Source of the DNA: an uncultured Pseudoxanthomonas sp.
Lineage (GTDB): Bacteria; Pseudomonadota; Gammaproteobacteria; Xanthomonadales; Xanthomonadaceae
Assembly: GCF_946886695.1 (NCBI RefSeq)
Contig: NZ_CAMPJD010000051.1
Span: forward strand, 1 to 32,355
Direction: 5' to 3'
DNA length: 32,355 bases
Shown here: in pieces, positions 24,986-32,355 of the stretch
How positions within the stretch are numbered: the stretch's first letter is position 1
Layout: each line of letters begins with the position of its first letter
Program-made: the position numbers and the translations under genes
Notes under the pieces: generated by a model
Told to the model about the DNA's origin: nothing
The model's database searches: none
The model's input: only the letters and a program-made list of their open reading frames with translations

Positions 24986-26170
24986 ATGACGACCCTCGGC
25001 ACCCCGCTTACGCCCCACGCCACCCGCGTCCTGCTGCTGGGTTCCGGCGAACTGGGCAAGGAAGTGGCCCTCGAGCTGCAGCGACTGGGCGTGGAAGTCA
25101 TCGCCGCCGACCGCTACGCCGATGCACCGGCCATGCAGGTGGCCCATCGCTCGCACGTGCTGGACATGCTGGACCCGGCGGCGATCCGCGCGCTGATCGC
25201 ACGGGAAAAACCCCACCTCGTGGTGCCCGAGATCGAGGCCATCCACACGCAGACGCTGGTGGAACTGGAAGCCGAGGGCGCTGCGCGGGTCATTCCCACC
25301 GCGCGGGCCGCACGGCTGACGATGGATCGTGAAGGCATCCGCCGGCTGGCCGCGGAAACCCTTGGCTTGCCGACCTCGCCCTACCGGTTCGTCGATACGC
25401 TCGATGAGTATCGCGATGCGGTGAAAGCCATCGGCCTGCCCTGCGTGGTGAAGCCGGTGATGTCGTCGTCCGGCAAGGGCCAGAGCACGCTGCGCAACGA
25501 AGTGGACATAGACACAGCCTGGGACTATGCCCAGACCGGTGGCCGCGCCGGTGCCGGTCGCTGCATCGTCGAGGGCTTCATCGACTTCGACTACGAGATC
25601 ACCCTGCTGACCGTGCGCCACGCCGGCGGCACCTCGTTCTGCGACCCCATCGGGCACTGGCAGAAGGACGGCGACTACCGCGAGAGCTGGCAGCCGCAGC
25701 CCATGTCGGCGCGCGCGCTGGAACGCGCACAGCAGATCGCCCGCGCGGTGACGGATGATCTCGGTGGGTGGGGCCTGTTCGGCGTGGAGCTGTTCGTGAA
25801 AGGCGATGAGGTGTGGTTCAGCGAGGTCTCGCCGCGCCCGCACGACACTGGACTGGTCACGCTGGTGTCGCAGGAATTGTCGGAGTTCGCGCTGCATGCA
25901 CGCGCGATCCTGGGCCTGCCGATTCCGGTGATCCGCCAGAGCGGACCGTCCGCATCCTGTGCGATGTTGGCGCATGGCCATGGCGTGCCGGTGTTCGGCA
26001 ACGTGGAAGCGTCGCTGGCCACGCCGGATACCTCACTTCGCCTGTTCGGCAAGCCGCGTGTGGAAGGGCATCGTCGCGTGGGCGTCACGCTGGCGCGCGC
26101 GGACAGCATCGACGCTGCGCGGAACGTCGCACGCGATGCCGCCGCCGCCATCACCATCGAACTGGAATAA
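24986..26170 (+). CDS. purT: Formate-dependent phosphoribosylglycinamide formyltransferase (GAR transformylase 2)
   Basis: A 394-residue ATP-grasp enzyme, the size of E. coli PurT (392). It makes formyl-GAR from GAR, formate and ATP in purine synthesis. Visible motifs are [20 protein letters not shown] near the N-terminus, [17 protein letters not shown], the ATP-grasp [35 protein letters not shown] and [15 protein letters not shown]. The C-terminus has [17 protein letters not shown]. The ATG at 24986 gives the family N-terminus; the frame is open to 24911 but that part overlaps the divergent operon's promoter. It is divergent from the SPFH operon. Confidence 0.96.
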   Translation: MTTLGTPLTPHATRVLLLGSGELGKEVALELQRLGVEVIAADRYADAPAMQVAHRSHVLDMLDPAAIRALIAREKPHLVVPEIEAIHTQTLVELEAEGAARVIPTARAARLTMDREGIRRLAAETLGLPTSPYRFVDTLDEYRDAVKAIGLPCVVKPVMSSSGKGQSTLRNEVDIDTAWDYAQTGGRAGAGRCIVEGFIDFDYEITLLTVRHAGGTSFCDPIGHWQKDGDYRESWQPQPMSARALERAQQIARAVTDDLGGWGLFGVELFVKGDEVWFSEVSPRPHDTGLVTLVSQELSEFALHARAILGLPIPVIRQSGPSASCAMLAHGHGVPVFGNVEASLATPDTSLRLFGKPRVEGHRRVGVTLARADSIDAARNVARDAAAAITIELE

Positions 26171-26180
26171 GGTGCCCGCC

Positions 26181-26486
26181 ATGAACGGAAACACCGGCTA
26201 TGCCGTGTTCTTCTTCCCGCAGGCGCTGGAGGCCCTGGGCGATGCGATCAAGCCCTACCTGACCAACCAGCCCGAGGGCCCGCACATCTTCTGCAGGGAG
26301 ATCGATACCGGCGGCGCCTTCACCGAAATGACGCTGGTGGGCAAGGACGCCGAAGGCCATGATGTGCAGGTGGAACTGATGGTGCCGGGCAGCATGATCC
26401 GGATGATCGTGTCGGCGCAGAACGAATCGATATTCGGCTTCGGGCCGCGCGCGGCGACGATCGCGTCGTCCACGCCTACAGCGTGA
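26181..26486 (+). CDS. Hypothetical protein downstream of purT
   Basis: A 101-residue protein, MNGNTGYAVFFFPQALEALG followed by GPHIFCREIDTGGAFTEMTL and a C-terminal region VELMVPGSMIRMIVSAQNES. No signal peptide and no recognised family. AAGG precedes the ATG by about 8 nt, and the gap from purT is 10 bp, so it is probably cotranscribed. Its last 11 bp overlap the end of the convergent EEP gene. Confidence 0.7.
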   Translation: MNGNTGYAVFFFPQALEALGDAIKPYLTNQPEGPHIFCREIDTGGAFTEMTLVGKDAEGHDVQVELMVPGSMIRMIVSAQNESIFGFGPRAATIASSTPTA

Positions 26487-27675
26487 GATCCACCCACACC
26501 AGGTGATGGTCGCTGCCATCGGCGATGGCAGCGTCCGGCTGACCCTGCTTCGGCCAGAACACGCCGCTGCCGGTCAACGTGAAGCCGGTGGACGGCAGCA
26601 CGTAATCCAGTCGCAGCGCGCCGTTGCGGCGCCCGAAATCACCGGTGACGTGCGCGGGTGCGCCGCGGCGCTGCAAGCCCTTGGCGGCGTAGGCATGCGC
26701 GGTCTCCTCGCCGCCCTCGCTGCGCGGCGTGGGCATGCGCATCACGCGCGGGTGTTCCAAAAGCTCGATGATGGCTTGGTGTTGGCCGTCGCCGTCGGCG
26801 GGATCATTGTTGAGATCACCTGCGATGATGAAGCGCGCGTCGGCGGCCAGTCCTCCGCATCGCCCCCGGTCGTCGCAGAGCCACGGGACATCGCTCGCAC
26901 CCAGGTATTCGCGCCACAGCCGGATTTCGTCGGCATTGCGCAGCCCGTTGCGGTTCTCCGGGCCATCGAACACCGGCGGCGTCGGGTGCGAAACCAGGAA
27001 ATGCACCACGCCGTCCTGTGTGCGAACCGGCACGTCCCAGTGCGATTTCGACGACAGGCGCAACTGCTTCCAGACGGCGTCGGTGTAGAAAGGTTCGTGT
27101 GTCGTCGGGTCGACGGGGTTGGTGGCACCGGGCATTGCGCTCCAGCGCAACAACTGGAACGTACGCACCTGGGCCTCGTCGATCGGGAAACGCGACAGCA
27201 CCAGCATGCCGTACTGGCCGGGGTGCAGCCCGTAGCCCCAGGCATCGTTGCCGCGCGCGCGTCCCGCGCCGCCAGCGCTGCCGTTGCGGTCCAGGTCCAG
27301 CCCACTGGGTACGCCGGTATTGACCGGCGCGAGGTATCGGTAAGGATATCGAAGCGGTTCACCGCCGCCGGTCTGGGCGACCTCGAGGTAGCGCTGCTGG
27401 AACAGATCGGCGGCACGATGCGCGTCGTCGTAGTCGAACTCGTTGAGCAGCACCAGGTCCGGCCGCACCTTCTGCAGCACTGCTGCGATCTTGCGCGCAT
27501 GCGCGCTGTCGCCTTCCAGTTGCCGGATCACGCCACCTGCGTCATCGGAGAACAGTGACGTGTTGTAGGTCGCCACGCGCATCGCCACGGCCTGCCGGCC
27601 GGCAGGCTCGCCTGGCTTCTTGGGTGAGTGGCAGGCAGTGAGCGTCATCGTGAGCAGCAGGAAGAGGGTGCGCAT
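26476..27675 (-). CDS. Endonuclease/exonuclease/phosphatase-family lipoprotein
   Basis: A 399-residue protein. The lipoprotein signal MRTLFLLLTMTLTACHS has Cys15 as probable lipid anchor. The EEP (DNase I-like) fold shows VATYNTSLFS with Asn38, DLVLLNEFDYDD with Glu79, PGQYGMLVLSRFPI, HFLVSHPTPP, IIAGDLNNDPADGD and the final LRLDYVLPS with SDHHLVWVD. These are the metal-binding and catalytic residues of the superfamily, so a periplasmic or surface phosphodiesterase or nuclease is likely, with unknown substrate. The ribosome site is weak; the start is chosen for the signal peptide. It is transcribed from its own region after the 27717 terminator. Confidence 0.87.
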   Translation of the reverse strand: MRTLFLLLTMTLTACHSPKKPGEPAGRQAVAMRVATYNTSLFSDDAGGVIRQLEGDSAHARKIAAVLQKVRPDLVLLNEFDYDDAHRAADLFQQRYLEVAQTGGGEPLRYPYRYLAPVNTGVPSGLDLDRNGSAGGAGRARGNDAWGYGLHPGQYGMLVLSRFPIDEAQVRTFQLLRWSAMPGATNPVDPTTHEPFYTDAVWKQLRLSSKSHWDVPVRTQDGVVHFLVSHPTPPVFDGPENRNGLRNADEIRLWREYLGASDVPWLCDDRGRCGGLAADARFIIAGDLNNDPADGDGQHQAIIELLEHPRVMRMPTPRSEGGEETAHAYAAKGLQRRGAPAHVTGDFGRRNGALRLDYVLPSTGFTLTGSGVFWPKQGQPDAAIADGSDHHLVWVDLTL

Positions 27676-27716
27676 GCGTGGATTCTGTCATGCCGCTATG
27701 ACGGGCGTAAAAAAAA

Positions 27717-27737
27717 GCGCCCCGGAAACCGGGGCGC
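27717..27737 (-). terminator. Strong intrinsic terminator of the small lipoprotein gene
   Basis: On the minus strand a 9-bp stem GCGCCCCGG-TTT-CCGGGGCGC is followed directly by eight T. It lies 34 bp past the stop codon of the lipoprotein gene at 27772. Confidence 0.93.
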
Positions 27738-27771
27738 CGCAGGCCAGCGACGAGGTCGGCCCGGTGGAACG

Positions 27772-28173
27772 TCAGAACGAGCAGCCCATCGCTGCGTACG
27801 CGGTCTTGGCCTGATCCATCGCGGTCTTGCACTGTGCGGCCAGCGCCGTCTTGTCGGCGACGGCGGACCAGCTAGCCTTCGACTGCTCGATGCCCTGCTT
27901 CATCATGTCGCGCTGCGCTTCCGGCACCTTGTCGCTGATGCAGGCGTAGACCTTCTCCAGGTACTGGTCGCATTCCGCAACGCCGGTACCGGCATCGACC
28001 GTGTCGGACGTCGGGGCGGGCGCGGTGGTGGCGTCCGCTGAGGTGGCGTCCGCCGCGGCAGTGGTGTCTTCGACGACCGGAGCGTCCGCAGTGGATGCTG
28101 TGTCGTCGGCAGGCTTGCAGGCGGCCAGCGACAGGGTGGCGAGTGCCGCGAGGGCGAGGATGTTGAACTTCAT
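27772..28173 (-). CDS. Small Cys-containing lipoprotein
   Basis: A 133-residue protein. The signal MKFNILALAALATLSLAACK has lipobox LAAC with Cys19. A low-complexity Ala/Thr/Asp linker covers about residues 22-65. The compact helical C-terminal domain has four Cys in ECDQYLEKVYACISDKV, LAAQCKTAMD and MGCSF, probably two disulfides in the periplasm. Function is unknown; the helical Cys pattern resembles small envelope lipoproteins of this family. The start has GGAG 7 nt upstream. A strong terminator follows it. Confidence 0.85.
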   Translation of the reverse strand: MKFNILALAALATLSLAACKPADDTASTADAPVVEDTTAAADATSADATTAPAPTSDTVDAGTGVAECDQYLEKVYACISDKVPEAQRDMMKQGIEQSKASWSAVADKTALAAQCKTAMDQAKTAYAAMGCSF

Positions 28174-28310
28174 GCAGGCTCCGGAGCGTTGTGTGGATGG
28201 ATCAGGGCCGATCCGCGCGGGGCGTCGGCGAGCGGATTCTGTGGCATCCGTCACGTTCTGACTATTCACATTTGTATCTCACCTTCATCGTCCCGAGATG
28301 CTGCGACGGG

Positions 28311-29033
28311 CTACACGCGATTGCGCACCCAGCCGCGACCATCGAAGCATTCGAGCGGCTGGAAACGCCGCTTGTAGTCCATCTTGCGATGGCCATCGAT
28401 CCAGTAACCCAGGTAGAGGTGCCTGTAACCATCGCGGCGCGCCCATTCGATCTGCCGCAGAATGGAGAGCGTGCCCAGGCTGCGGTCTTCCAGCGCGGGG
28501 TCGTAGAAGGTGTAGACCGCCGACAGCGCGCCCGGAATGACGTCGGTCACCGCCACCGCCAGCAACTGGCCGTCCTCGCGCAACTCCACGAAGCGGCCAC
28601 GCGACCAACTGCCCACCAGGAACTGGTCGAACTCCGTCGCCCCGTGGTCGTCCATGCCACCCAGGGGATGGCGGGCGGCAAGATAGCGCCGGTAGAGCGC
28701 CAGGTGTTCTTCGCCACGCAGTGCGGCGACGATCCGCGTTTCCACGCGCGCGTTGCGTCTCGCGCAGCGGCGCTGGCTGCGGTCCGGGGCGAAGCCGTCC
28801 ACCGGGATCCGCACCGCCACGCATGCACGGCATTGCCGGCAATGCGGGCGGTAGACGATATCGCCCGAGCGACGGAAGCCCCAGCCCAGCGCATCGGGAT
28901 ACAACTGCGGCAGGCGCGGGTCGCGCGGGTCCAGCACCAGGTCGCGCGCGACGCGGTCGGGCCAGTAGCCGCAGGGATGCTCACCGGTATGGAACAGGCG
29001 CAGGTCGTCGATAGGCTGGTTGTTCTCGCCCAC
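28311..29033 (-). CDS. bpt: Aspartate/glutamate leucyltransferase (Bpt-type aminoacyl-tRNA-protein transferase)
   Basis: A 240-residue N-end-rule transferase that adds Leu from leucyl-tRNA to N-terminal Asp or Glu, marking proteins for ClpAP. The N-terminal ATE domain has [20 protein letters not shown], then [20 protein letters not shown] with the conserved Cys cluster and [16 protein letters not shown]. The C-terminal GNAT-like domain has [20 protein letters not shown] and [20 protein letters not shown]. The GTG at 29033 is chosen: GGAGG lies 5 nt upstream, and the stop of the PAP2-like gene ends 2 bp before it, giving a coupled pair. The Leu versus Arg specificity is from the bacterial family. 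Confidence 0.92.
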   Translation of the reverse strand: MGENNQPIDDLRLFHTGEHPCGYWPDRVARDLVLDPRDPRLPQLYPDALGWGFRRSGDIVYRPHCRQCRACVAVRIPVDGFAPDRSQRRCARRNARVETRIVAALRGEEHLALYRRYLAARHPLGGMDDHGATEFDQFLVGSWSRGRFVELREDGQLLAVAVTDVIPGALSAVYTFYDPALEDRSLGTLSILRQIEWARRDGYRHLYLGYWIDGHRKMDYKRRFQPLECFDGRGWVRNRV

Positions 29034-29034
29034 G

Positions 29035-29619
29035 TCATCCTCCCCAGCGTGCCGCGAGTGGCCAGAACGCAAGGCCCGCCACTGCACCCACCAGCGCGCC
29101 CGCGAGGAGATCGCGAGATGTGTGGCGTTCCAGCGCAAGGCGCGACCATGCGATGGTGATCGCGAACACCAGCGCGACGACCATCCACAGCGTTCCCACC
29201 TTGTGCAGCAGGAGTGCGGCGAACACGACGAACGCGAGATGCAGAGACAGCTTGCACCAGCGCGCCAAGAGCATGGCCGCCAGGATCATGAAGGCCGACA
29301 ACGCCAACCCGAGTGCAAGCAGCGGCAGCGTGCCGTGCCATGCGACCAGCACGGCGCCGGTCGCCAGCGCGGCCAGAAGGAAGCGATTCAAGGTACTGCG
29401 CTCATGCCGTGCGCTGGCATCCACGTGTTCCCAGCGGCCACGGCGGACCTGCCACCAGGAGAAGCCCATCACCAGCGCGGCGAATGCGCCGAAGCCCAGT
29501 GCCGACCACACCGCCGTACGGCGGTCTCCCCGCGCCAGCGCGATGGCGAGCACCGCCATCGGCAACACCAGCATCGGGTGACCGAAGATGGAAAGGGCGC
29601 GGGCGAGTGGGGCAGGCAT
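29035..29619 (-). CDS. PAP2-superfamily membrane phosphatase-like protein
   Basis: A 194-residue membrane protein with about six hydrophobic helices and the PAP2 motifs in degenerate form: [10 protein letters not shown] as motif 1, [13 protein letters not shown] as motif 2, and [20 protein letters not shown] as the well-kept motif 3 (SRxxLxRHTxxD). The usual motif 1 KxxxxxxRP and motif 2 PSGH are both altered (SLHLAF in place of PSGH), so catalytic activity on lipid phosphates is uncertain. No clear ribosome site precedes the ATG at 29619. Its stop is 1 bp from the bpt start. Confidence 0.8.
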   Translation of the reverse strand: MPAPLARALSIFGHPMLVLPMAVLAIALARGDRRTAVWSALGFGAFAALVMGFSWWQVRRGRWEHVDASARHERSTLNRFLLAALATGAVLVAWHGTLPLLALGLALSAFMILAAMLLARWCKLSLHLAFVVFAALLLHKVGTLWMVVALVFAITIAWSRLALERHTSRDLLAGALVGAVAGLAFWPLAARWGG

Positions 29620-29763
29620 GCGGTCAGCATACTGCGGCGCCGGTGTCGCGTGGATCGCGACCGTCCGCCGGCTGAACACGGCCGTCGGCACGTCAACGGG
29701 GGCGGCATCGGCGCGTTTTAGGTGTCAGTGGCGCAACCGGCGCCGCGTCTCCAGGAGAACGTG

Positions 29764-30486
29764 ATGAACCGCAAGACCCTGCTTTTCGTGGCCGTGCTGG
29801 CCGCCCTTGGCGCCGGCTCCGCGCTGGCCGCCACACAGGCCGGCGACGCGCAGAAGCCGGCGCGTGCGAGTCTGGACAAGAATGCCGATGGCGCCATCGA
29901 CAAGGCCGAAGCGGCGGCGCATCCACGCCTGGCCGAGCGTTTCGCCGATCTGGACAAGAACGGCGATGGCAAGCTGACTGCCGACGAACGTCCGCAACAC
30001 AAGGGCATGCGCGGACATGGTCGCCATGGCGGATCGCGTCACGGCGATGGCTTCAGAAAGCTGGATACCGATGGCGACGGGAAGGTCAGCCGTGCTGAAG
30101 CCGCGGCACAGCCGCGTTTCGCCGAACGTTTCGACACGATGGATGCGAACCGGGACGGTGTGATCGATCGCGCCGACCGTGAGGCGCGCGGCAAGCAACG
30201 CCGCGACGAGTGGTTCGCCAAGGCCGATGCCGACAAGGACGGCAAGCTGACCCGTGCGGAGATCGATCAGGCGGACGTGCAACGCCGCGCCGAGTTCCAG
30301 CAGCGCATGCAGGCCCGCATGGATGAGCGTTTTGCCACTGCGGACAAGAACAAGGATGGCCGCCTGTCGCGCGATGAAGTCAAGGACAACAGCCGTCTGG
30401 CCGGTCGCTTCGATGCGCTGGACAGCAACAAGGATGGCGTCCTGTCTCGGGAAGAACTGGCCGCCGGCAAGGCTTCCCGACGCTGA
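29764..30486 (+). CDS. Secreted/periplasmic calcium-binding protein with seven EF-hand loops
   Basis: A 240-residue protein with a cleavable signal peptide (about residues 1-22, LLFVAVLAALGAGSALA). Seven canonical 12-residue EF-hand loops were found at 38-49, 64-75, 101-112, 127-138, 155-166, 194-205 and 220-231 (for example DKNGDGKLTADE and DTDGDGKVSRAE). The fourth ends in Asp instead of Glu. Residues 37-77 and 100-140 are clearly repeated 63 residues apart (AAAHPRLAERF and AAAQPRFAERF), so the protein grew by duplication of loop pairs. A His/Gly-rich segment (81-95) separates them. Calcium-dependent folding or scaffolding in the envelope is likely. AGGAG lies 7 nt before the ATG. Confidence 0.9.
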   Translation: MNRKTLLFVAVLAALGAGSALAATQAGDAQKPARASLDKNADGAIDKAEAAAHPRLAERFADLDKNGDGKLTADERPQHKGMRGHGRHGGSRHGDGFRKLDTDGDGKVSRAEAAAQPRFAERFDTMDANRDGVIDRADREARGKQRRDEWFAKADADKDGKLTRAEIDQADVQRRAEFQQRMQARMDERFATADKNKDGRLSRDEVKDNSRLAGRFDALDSNKDGVLSREELAAGKASRR

Positions 30487-30492
30487 GCAACA

Positions 30493-30522
30493 CGTGCGCA
30501 CCCGGGTTTCCGGGTGCGCACG
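30493..30522. terminator. Hairpin between convergent EF-hand gene and sigma pseudogene
   Basis: A 13-bp perfect stem CGTGCGCACCCGG/CCGGGTGCGCACG with a 4-nt loop sits 6 bp past the EF-hand stop and 10 bp past the pseudogene end. There is no T run on either side; it probably works as a weak bidirectional terminator. Confidence 0.65.
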
Positions 30523-30532
30523 GGCCGGATCG

Positions 30533-31107
30533 TCAGAAAGAGAGGCGGCCCGACACCACCAATCCCGCGAACACGCCCGCGCTCGCGAGTCCGACGGCAA
30601 GCACCAGACTCCAGAGCCGCCAGAAGCGCTGGCGTTCCATTTGCCGGCGCATGCCTTCCGGGTCGCGCATCGCGTCGCGCGCCTGCCGCCGCTTCAGGAT
30701 GCGCGGCAACCAGAGGGCGCTGGCCCAGCAGATGCCGCCCATGTAGACCAGCGTCAGCCCCAGGTGCGGTATCCATCCGCGCACCTGTGTCAGTGCGACG
30801 ATGCCCACGACGAACGCGATGATCAGTACGGTGCAGAACACGCCGTAACGCACCAGATCCCGCCGTTCGCGCGCGTCCAGCGGGTCCTTCAGCGGCTTGC
30901 GGATGCCGAACCACACCGCACTGATGCCGATGAGCGTTCCCAGCGCGGCCACGCCTGGCTGGCCTGTACATCGCGCGTGATCGCCAGCGCGATGCCGGTG
31001 ATGGCGTTCTGGCACATCGCCACCACGCGGCCGTACGCCGCGTGGTCGCCGCGCGCGGCCGCTGGCTATGCGTCACGCAGGGAAAGTTCGATCGCCAGGG
31101 TGTCCAT
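30533..31107 (-). pseudogene. Decayed ECF sigma factor / membrane-domain fusion gene
   Basis: On the minus strand from the ATG at 31107 (GGAG 6 nt upstream) the frame reads MDTLAIELSLRDA, then TAG at 31068-31066, then PAAARGDHAAYGRVVAMCQN and AITGIALAITRDVQAS. This is the same sequence as the start of the sigma gene at the right edge (AYGRIVNACQNTVT, LAITRDVQAS). After about 30958 the homology breaks and the frame shifts. What follows (AALGTLIGISAVWFGIRKPL to GLVVSGRLSF) matches the C-terminal membrane domain of the same neighbour, which ends SGRLTL. About 640 bp, including the rest of sigma region 2 and region 4, are missing. The TAG may be a CAG-to-TAG change. The leftover membrane part keeps an open frame of up to 160 codons but has no proper start. 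Confidence 0.82.
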
Positions 31108-31185
31108 CGTGTCTCCATTATTCCGGGTCATGCAGGCACGACGACCGGCGCCTCGAAGTGTGACCCACCCTGGCCGGGCGGGGTG

Positions 31186-32355
31186 CTACAGCGTCAGTCG
31201 CCCGCTGTTGATGAGCGCATACAGGATGGCGCCGATGGCGAGTGCGCTGGTCAGTGCCACGGCCTTCCTGCCGATCACGTAGTCGTAACCGCGCCGCCTT
31301 TGCGTGTTTGCTGGATGGGCGAGGATCGGGTCCATGATCCGGGGCAGGGTGACCAGGTACTGGTAGTTGATCACGCACATGCCCGCCAGCGTGACCAGAC
31401 CGATCGCCACCCAGCCGGTCGCGATGACCGTCGCCAGCATGAGACAGAACAGCCACACCGAGCCGGAGGTCGCATTGAGGGCCATGAAGCGGCGCACCTG
31501 CTGGCGTTCCTGCGCGCTCTGACAGAAGCGCGCGAGATACCACCAGGTGAAGGCATAGCCGAGCAGGCCACCGATCACGCCGCCCAGGACACCGCCGAGG
31601 GCGGCCGGATGCTGGGTGATCTGTTCGAAGATCACGCCCAACGAGCCACCGGCCACGCCGCCGGTGACGCCGCCGGTGGTCAGGCCACCCGTGCCCAGCT
31701 TGCCCACCAGTCCGGTGCCGAGTACGCCGGAGCCGATGACTGTCGCAGCGCTCGCCGCTGGCATTGCGCCGACCAGGCCGCCCAACACGATCATGGTGAA
31801 GGCTGCGCCGGGCGCCGTGGTGCGCGCGAAGTCGCTGAAGCGCTTCAGCAATTCTTCGCGTACGCAGGCGCGGGCGCGCGACAGGCGCTTGCGCACGGCG
31901 GCGTCGCTGAGTCCCAGCAACTCGGCGACCTGCTGCGAACTCTGGCCTTCGCGATAGAACAGCAGCAGCGCTTCGCGGCTGTCTTCGGGCAGGGACGAAA
32001 TGATGTCGGTCGCGACGACTTCTTCTTCCGTCTGCAGCAACCGTTCGGCTGGCGTGGGGTCGGGATCGGCCGCCATGCCGATCGCGATCTCGGCCACTTC
32101 GCCCGACATGGGGCGACCGTGCTGCGCACGCAGCCAGTCGCGGGCCAGGTTGCGGGTGATCTGGCGCAGCCAGGGCAGGAAACTGGCGGTGTTCTTGAGC
32201 TTGTCGAGCTGCTGCCAGGCCTTGAGGAAGGCTTCCTGTGCGATGTCTTCACTCGCCTGCACGTCGCGGGTGATCGCCAAGGCAATCGCGGTGACGGTGT
32301 TCTGGCACGCGTTGACGATACGGCCGTAGGCGTCATGGCTGCCGCGCGCGGCAGC
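31186..32355 (-). CDS. ECF RNA polymerase sigma factor fused to a membrane domain (start beyond window)
   Basis: 389 codons are visible and the frame runs to the right edge, so the start is outside, probably only about 50 bp away judging from the pseudogene copy. Sigma region 2 reads AYGRIVNACQNTVTAIALAI, DIAQEAFLKAWQQLDKL and FLPWLRQITRNLARDWLR. Region 4 is SREALLLFYREGQSSQQVAE with LLGLSDAAVRKRLSRARACV. Then follow a hydrophobic segment (FTMIVLGGLVGAMPAASAA), a Gly-rich stretch (GTGGLTTGGVTGGVAGG), and about four further helices, ending ALTSALAIGAILYALINSGR. The polymerase-binding part is thus tethered to the membrane. Its regulation (proteolysis, partner) is not visible. Confidence 0.88.
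   Translation of the reverse strand, partial: AAARGSHDAYGRIVNACQNTVTAIALAITRDVQASEDIAQEAFLKAWQQLDKLKNTASFLPWLRQITRNLARDWLRAQHGRPMSGEVAEIAIGMAADPDPTPAERLLQTEEEVVATDIISSLPEDSREALLLFYREGQSSQQVAELLGLSDAAVRKRLSRARACVREELLKRFSDFARTTAPGAAFTMIVLGGLVGAMPAASAATVIGSGVLGTGLVGKLGTGGLTTGGVTGGVAGGSLGVIFEQITQHPAALGGVLGGVIGGLLGYAFTWWYLARFCQSAQERQQVRRFMALNATSGSVWLFCLMLATVIATGWVAIGLVTLAGMCVINYQYLVTLPRIMDPILAHPANTQRRRGYDYVIGRKAVALTSALAIGAILYALINSGRLTL

Noticed and set aside
29725..30600. 291-codon frame opposite the EF-hand gene
   Set aside because: The plus strand has the signal peptide, ribosome site and seven EF-hand loops; the opposite frame is a compositional shadow.
30533..31015. Separate intact 160-residue membrane protein gene
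   Set aside because: The open frame starts inside out-of-frame sigma sequence with no ribosome site. Homology of both ends to the neighbouring sigma-membrane fusion shows that it is the remnant of a broken gene.

Overview
The window is GC-rich, densely coded chromosomal DNA. It most likely comes from a Xanthomonadaceae gammaproteobacterium (Xanthomonas, Pseudoxanthomonas, Lysobacter or Stenotrophomonas type). This is inferred from the GcvP and Min protein sequences, a bacterial ACE-like M2 dipeptidase, a Lys-C-like protease and several families of short palindromic intergenic repeats typical of that group. No tRNA, rRNA, CRISPR array, transposase, integrase or phage gene was seen.

Layout. 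1-2872: N-terminal end of a catalase (minus), a VOC-fold protein (plus), a composite intergenic repeat, and an SDR oxidoreductase divergent from a LysR regulator across a perfect operator-like palindrome. 3034-6200: glycine decarboxylase gcvP (minus) behind a tandem glycine riboswitch with a TATAAT box just upstream. 6302-8673: a Bcr/CflA-type MFS exporter and a small basic protein, then an inverted pair of REP-like elements and a YdjM-type membrane protein. 8799-12451: two exported peptidases, one Lys-C-like serine protease and one lipoprotein ACE homologue, both starting with GTG. 12669-15690: GNAT acetyltransferase-minC-minD-minE followed by a small HEACH-motif protein, all on the minus strand and tightly packed. 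15871-20288 (plus): a histidine kinase and LuxR-type response regulator with overlapping ends, an SRPBCC membrane protein, a DUF423 protein and an AlkA-type DNA glycosylase.

20296-24864 (minus) is an eight-gene unit read from 24864 downward: SPFH/band-7 protein, small membrane protein, Arc-like ribbon-helix-helix protein, DUF4177 protein, a small unknown protein, bacterial PH-domain protein, M15 D,D-carboxypeptidase and a FAD-dependent oxidase. Several genes overlap by four bases. The unit starts at a TTGACA/TATCTT promoter whose spacer and -10 box carry a perfect 17-bp palindrome, a good candidate operator for the encoded Arc-like protein. Divergent from it lie purT and a small hypothetical gene.

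26476-32355: an endonuclease/exonuclease/phosphatase lipoprotein, a small Cys-containing lipoprotein, bpt (aminoacyl-tRNA-protein transferase) and a PAP2-like protein (all minus), then a secreted protein with seven EF-hand loops (plus). The window closes with two tandem copies of a gene fusing an ECF sigma factor to a membrane domain. The copy at the right edge is intact as far as it can be seen. The other is a pseudogene with an in-frame stop, an internal deletion of roughly 640 bp and a frameshift.

The strongest candidates for something little described are the SPFH/RHH/DUF4177/PH/M15/oxidase operon with its operator, the duplicated sigma-membrane fusion with its decayed sister, and a REP-like element that appears to have been absorbed into the coding sequence of the MinC linker.
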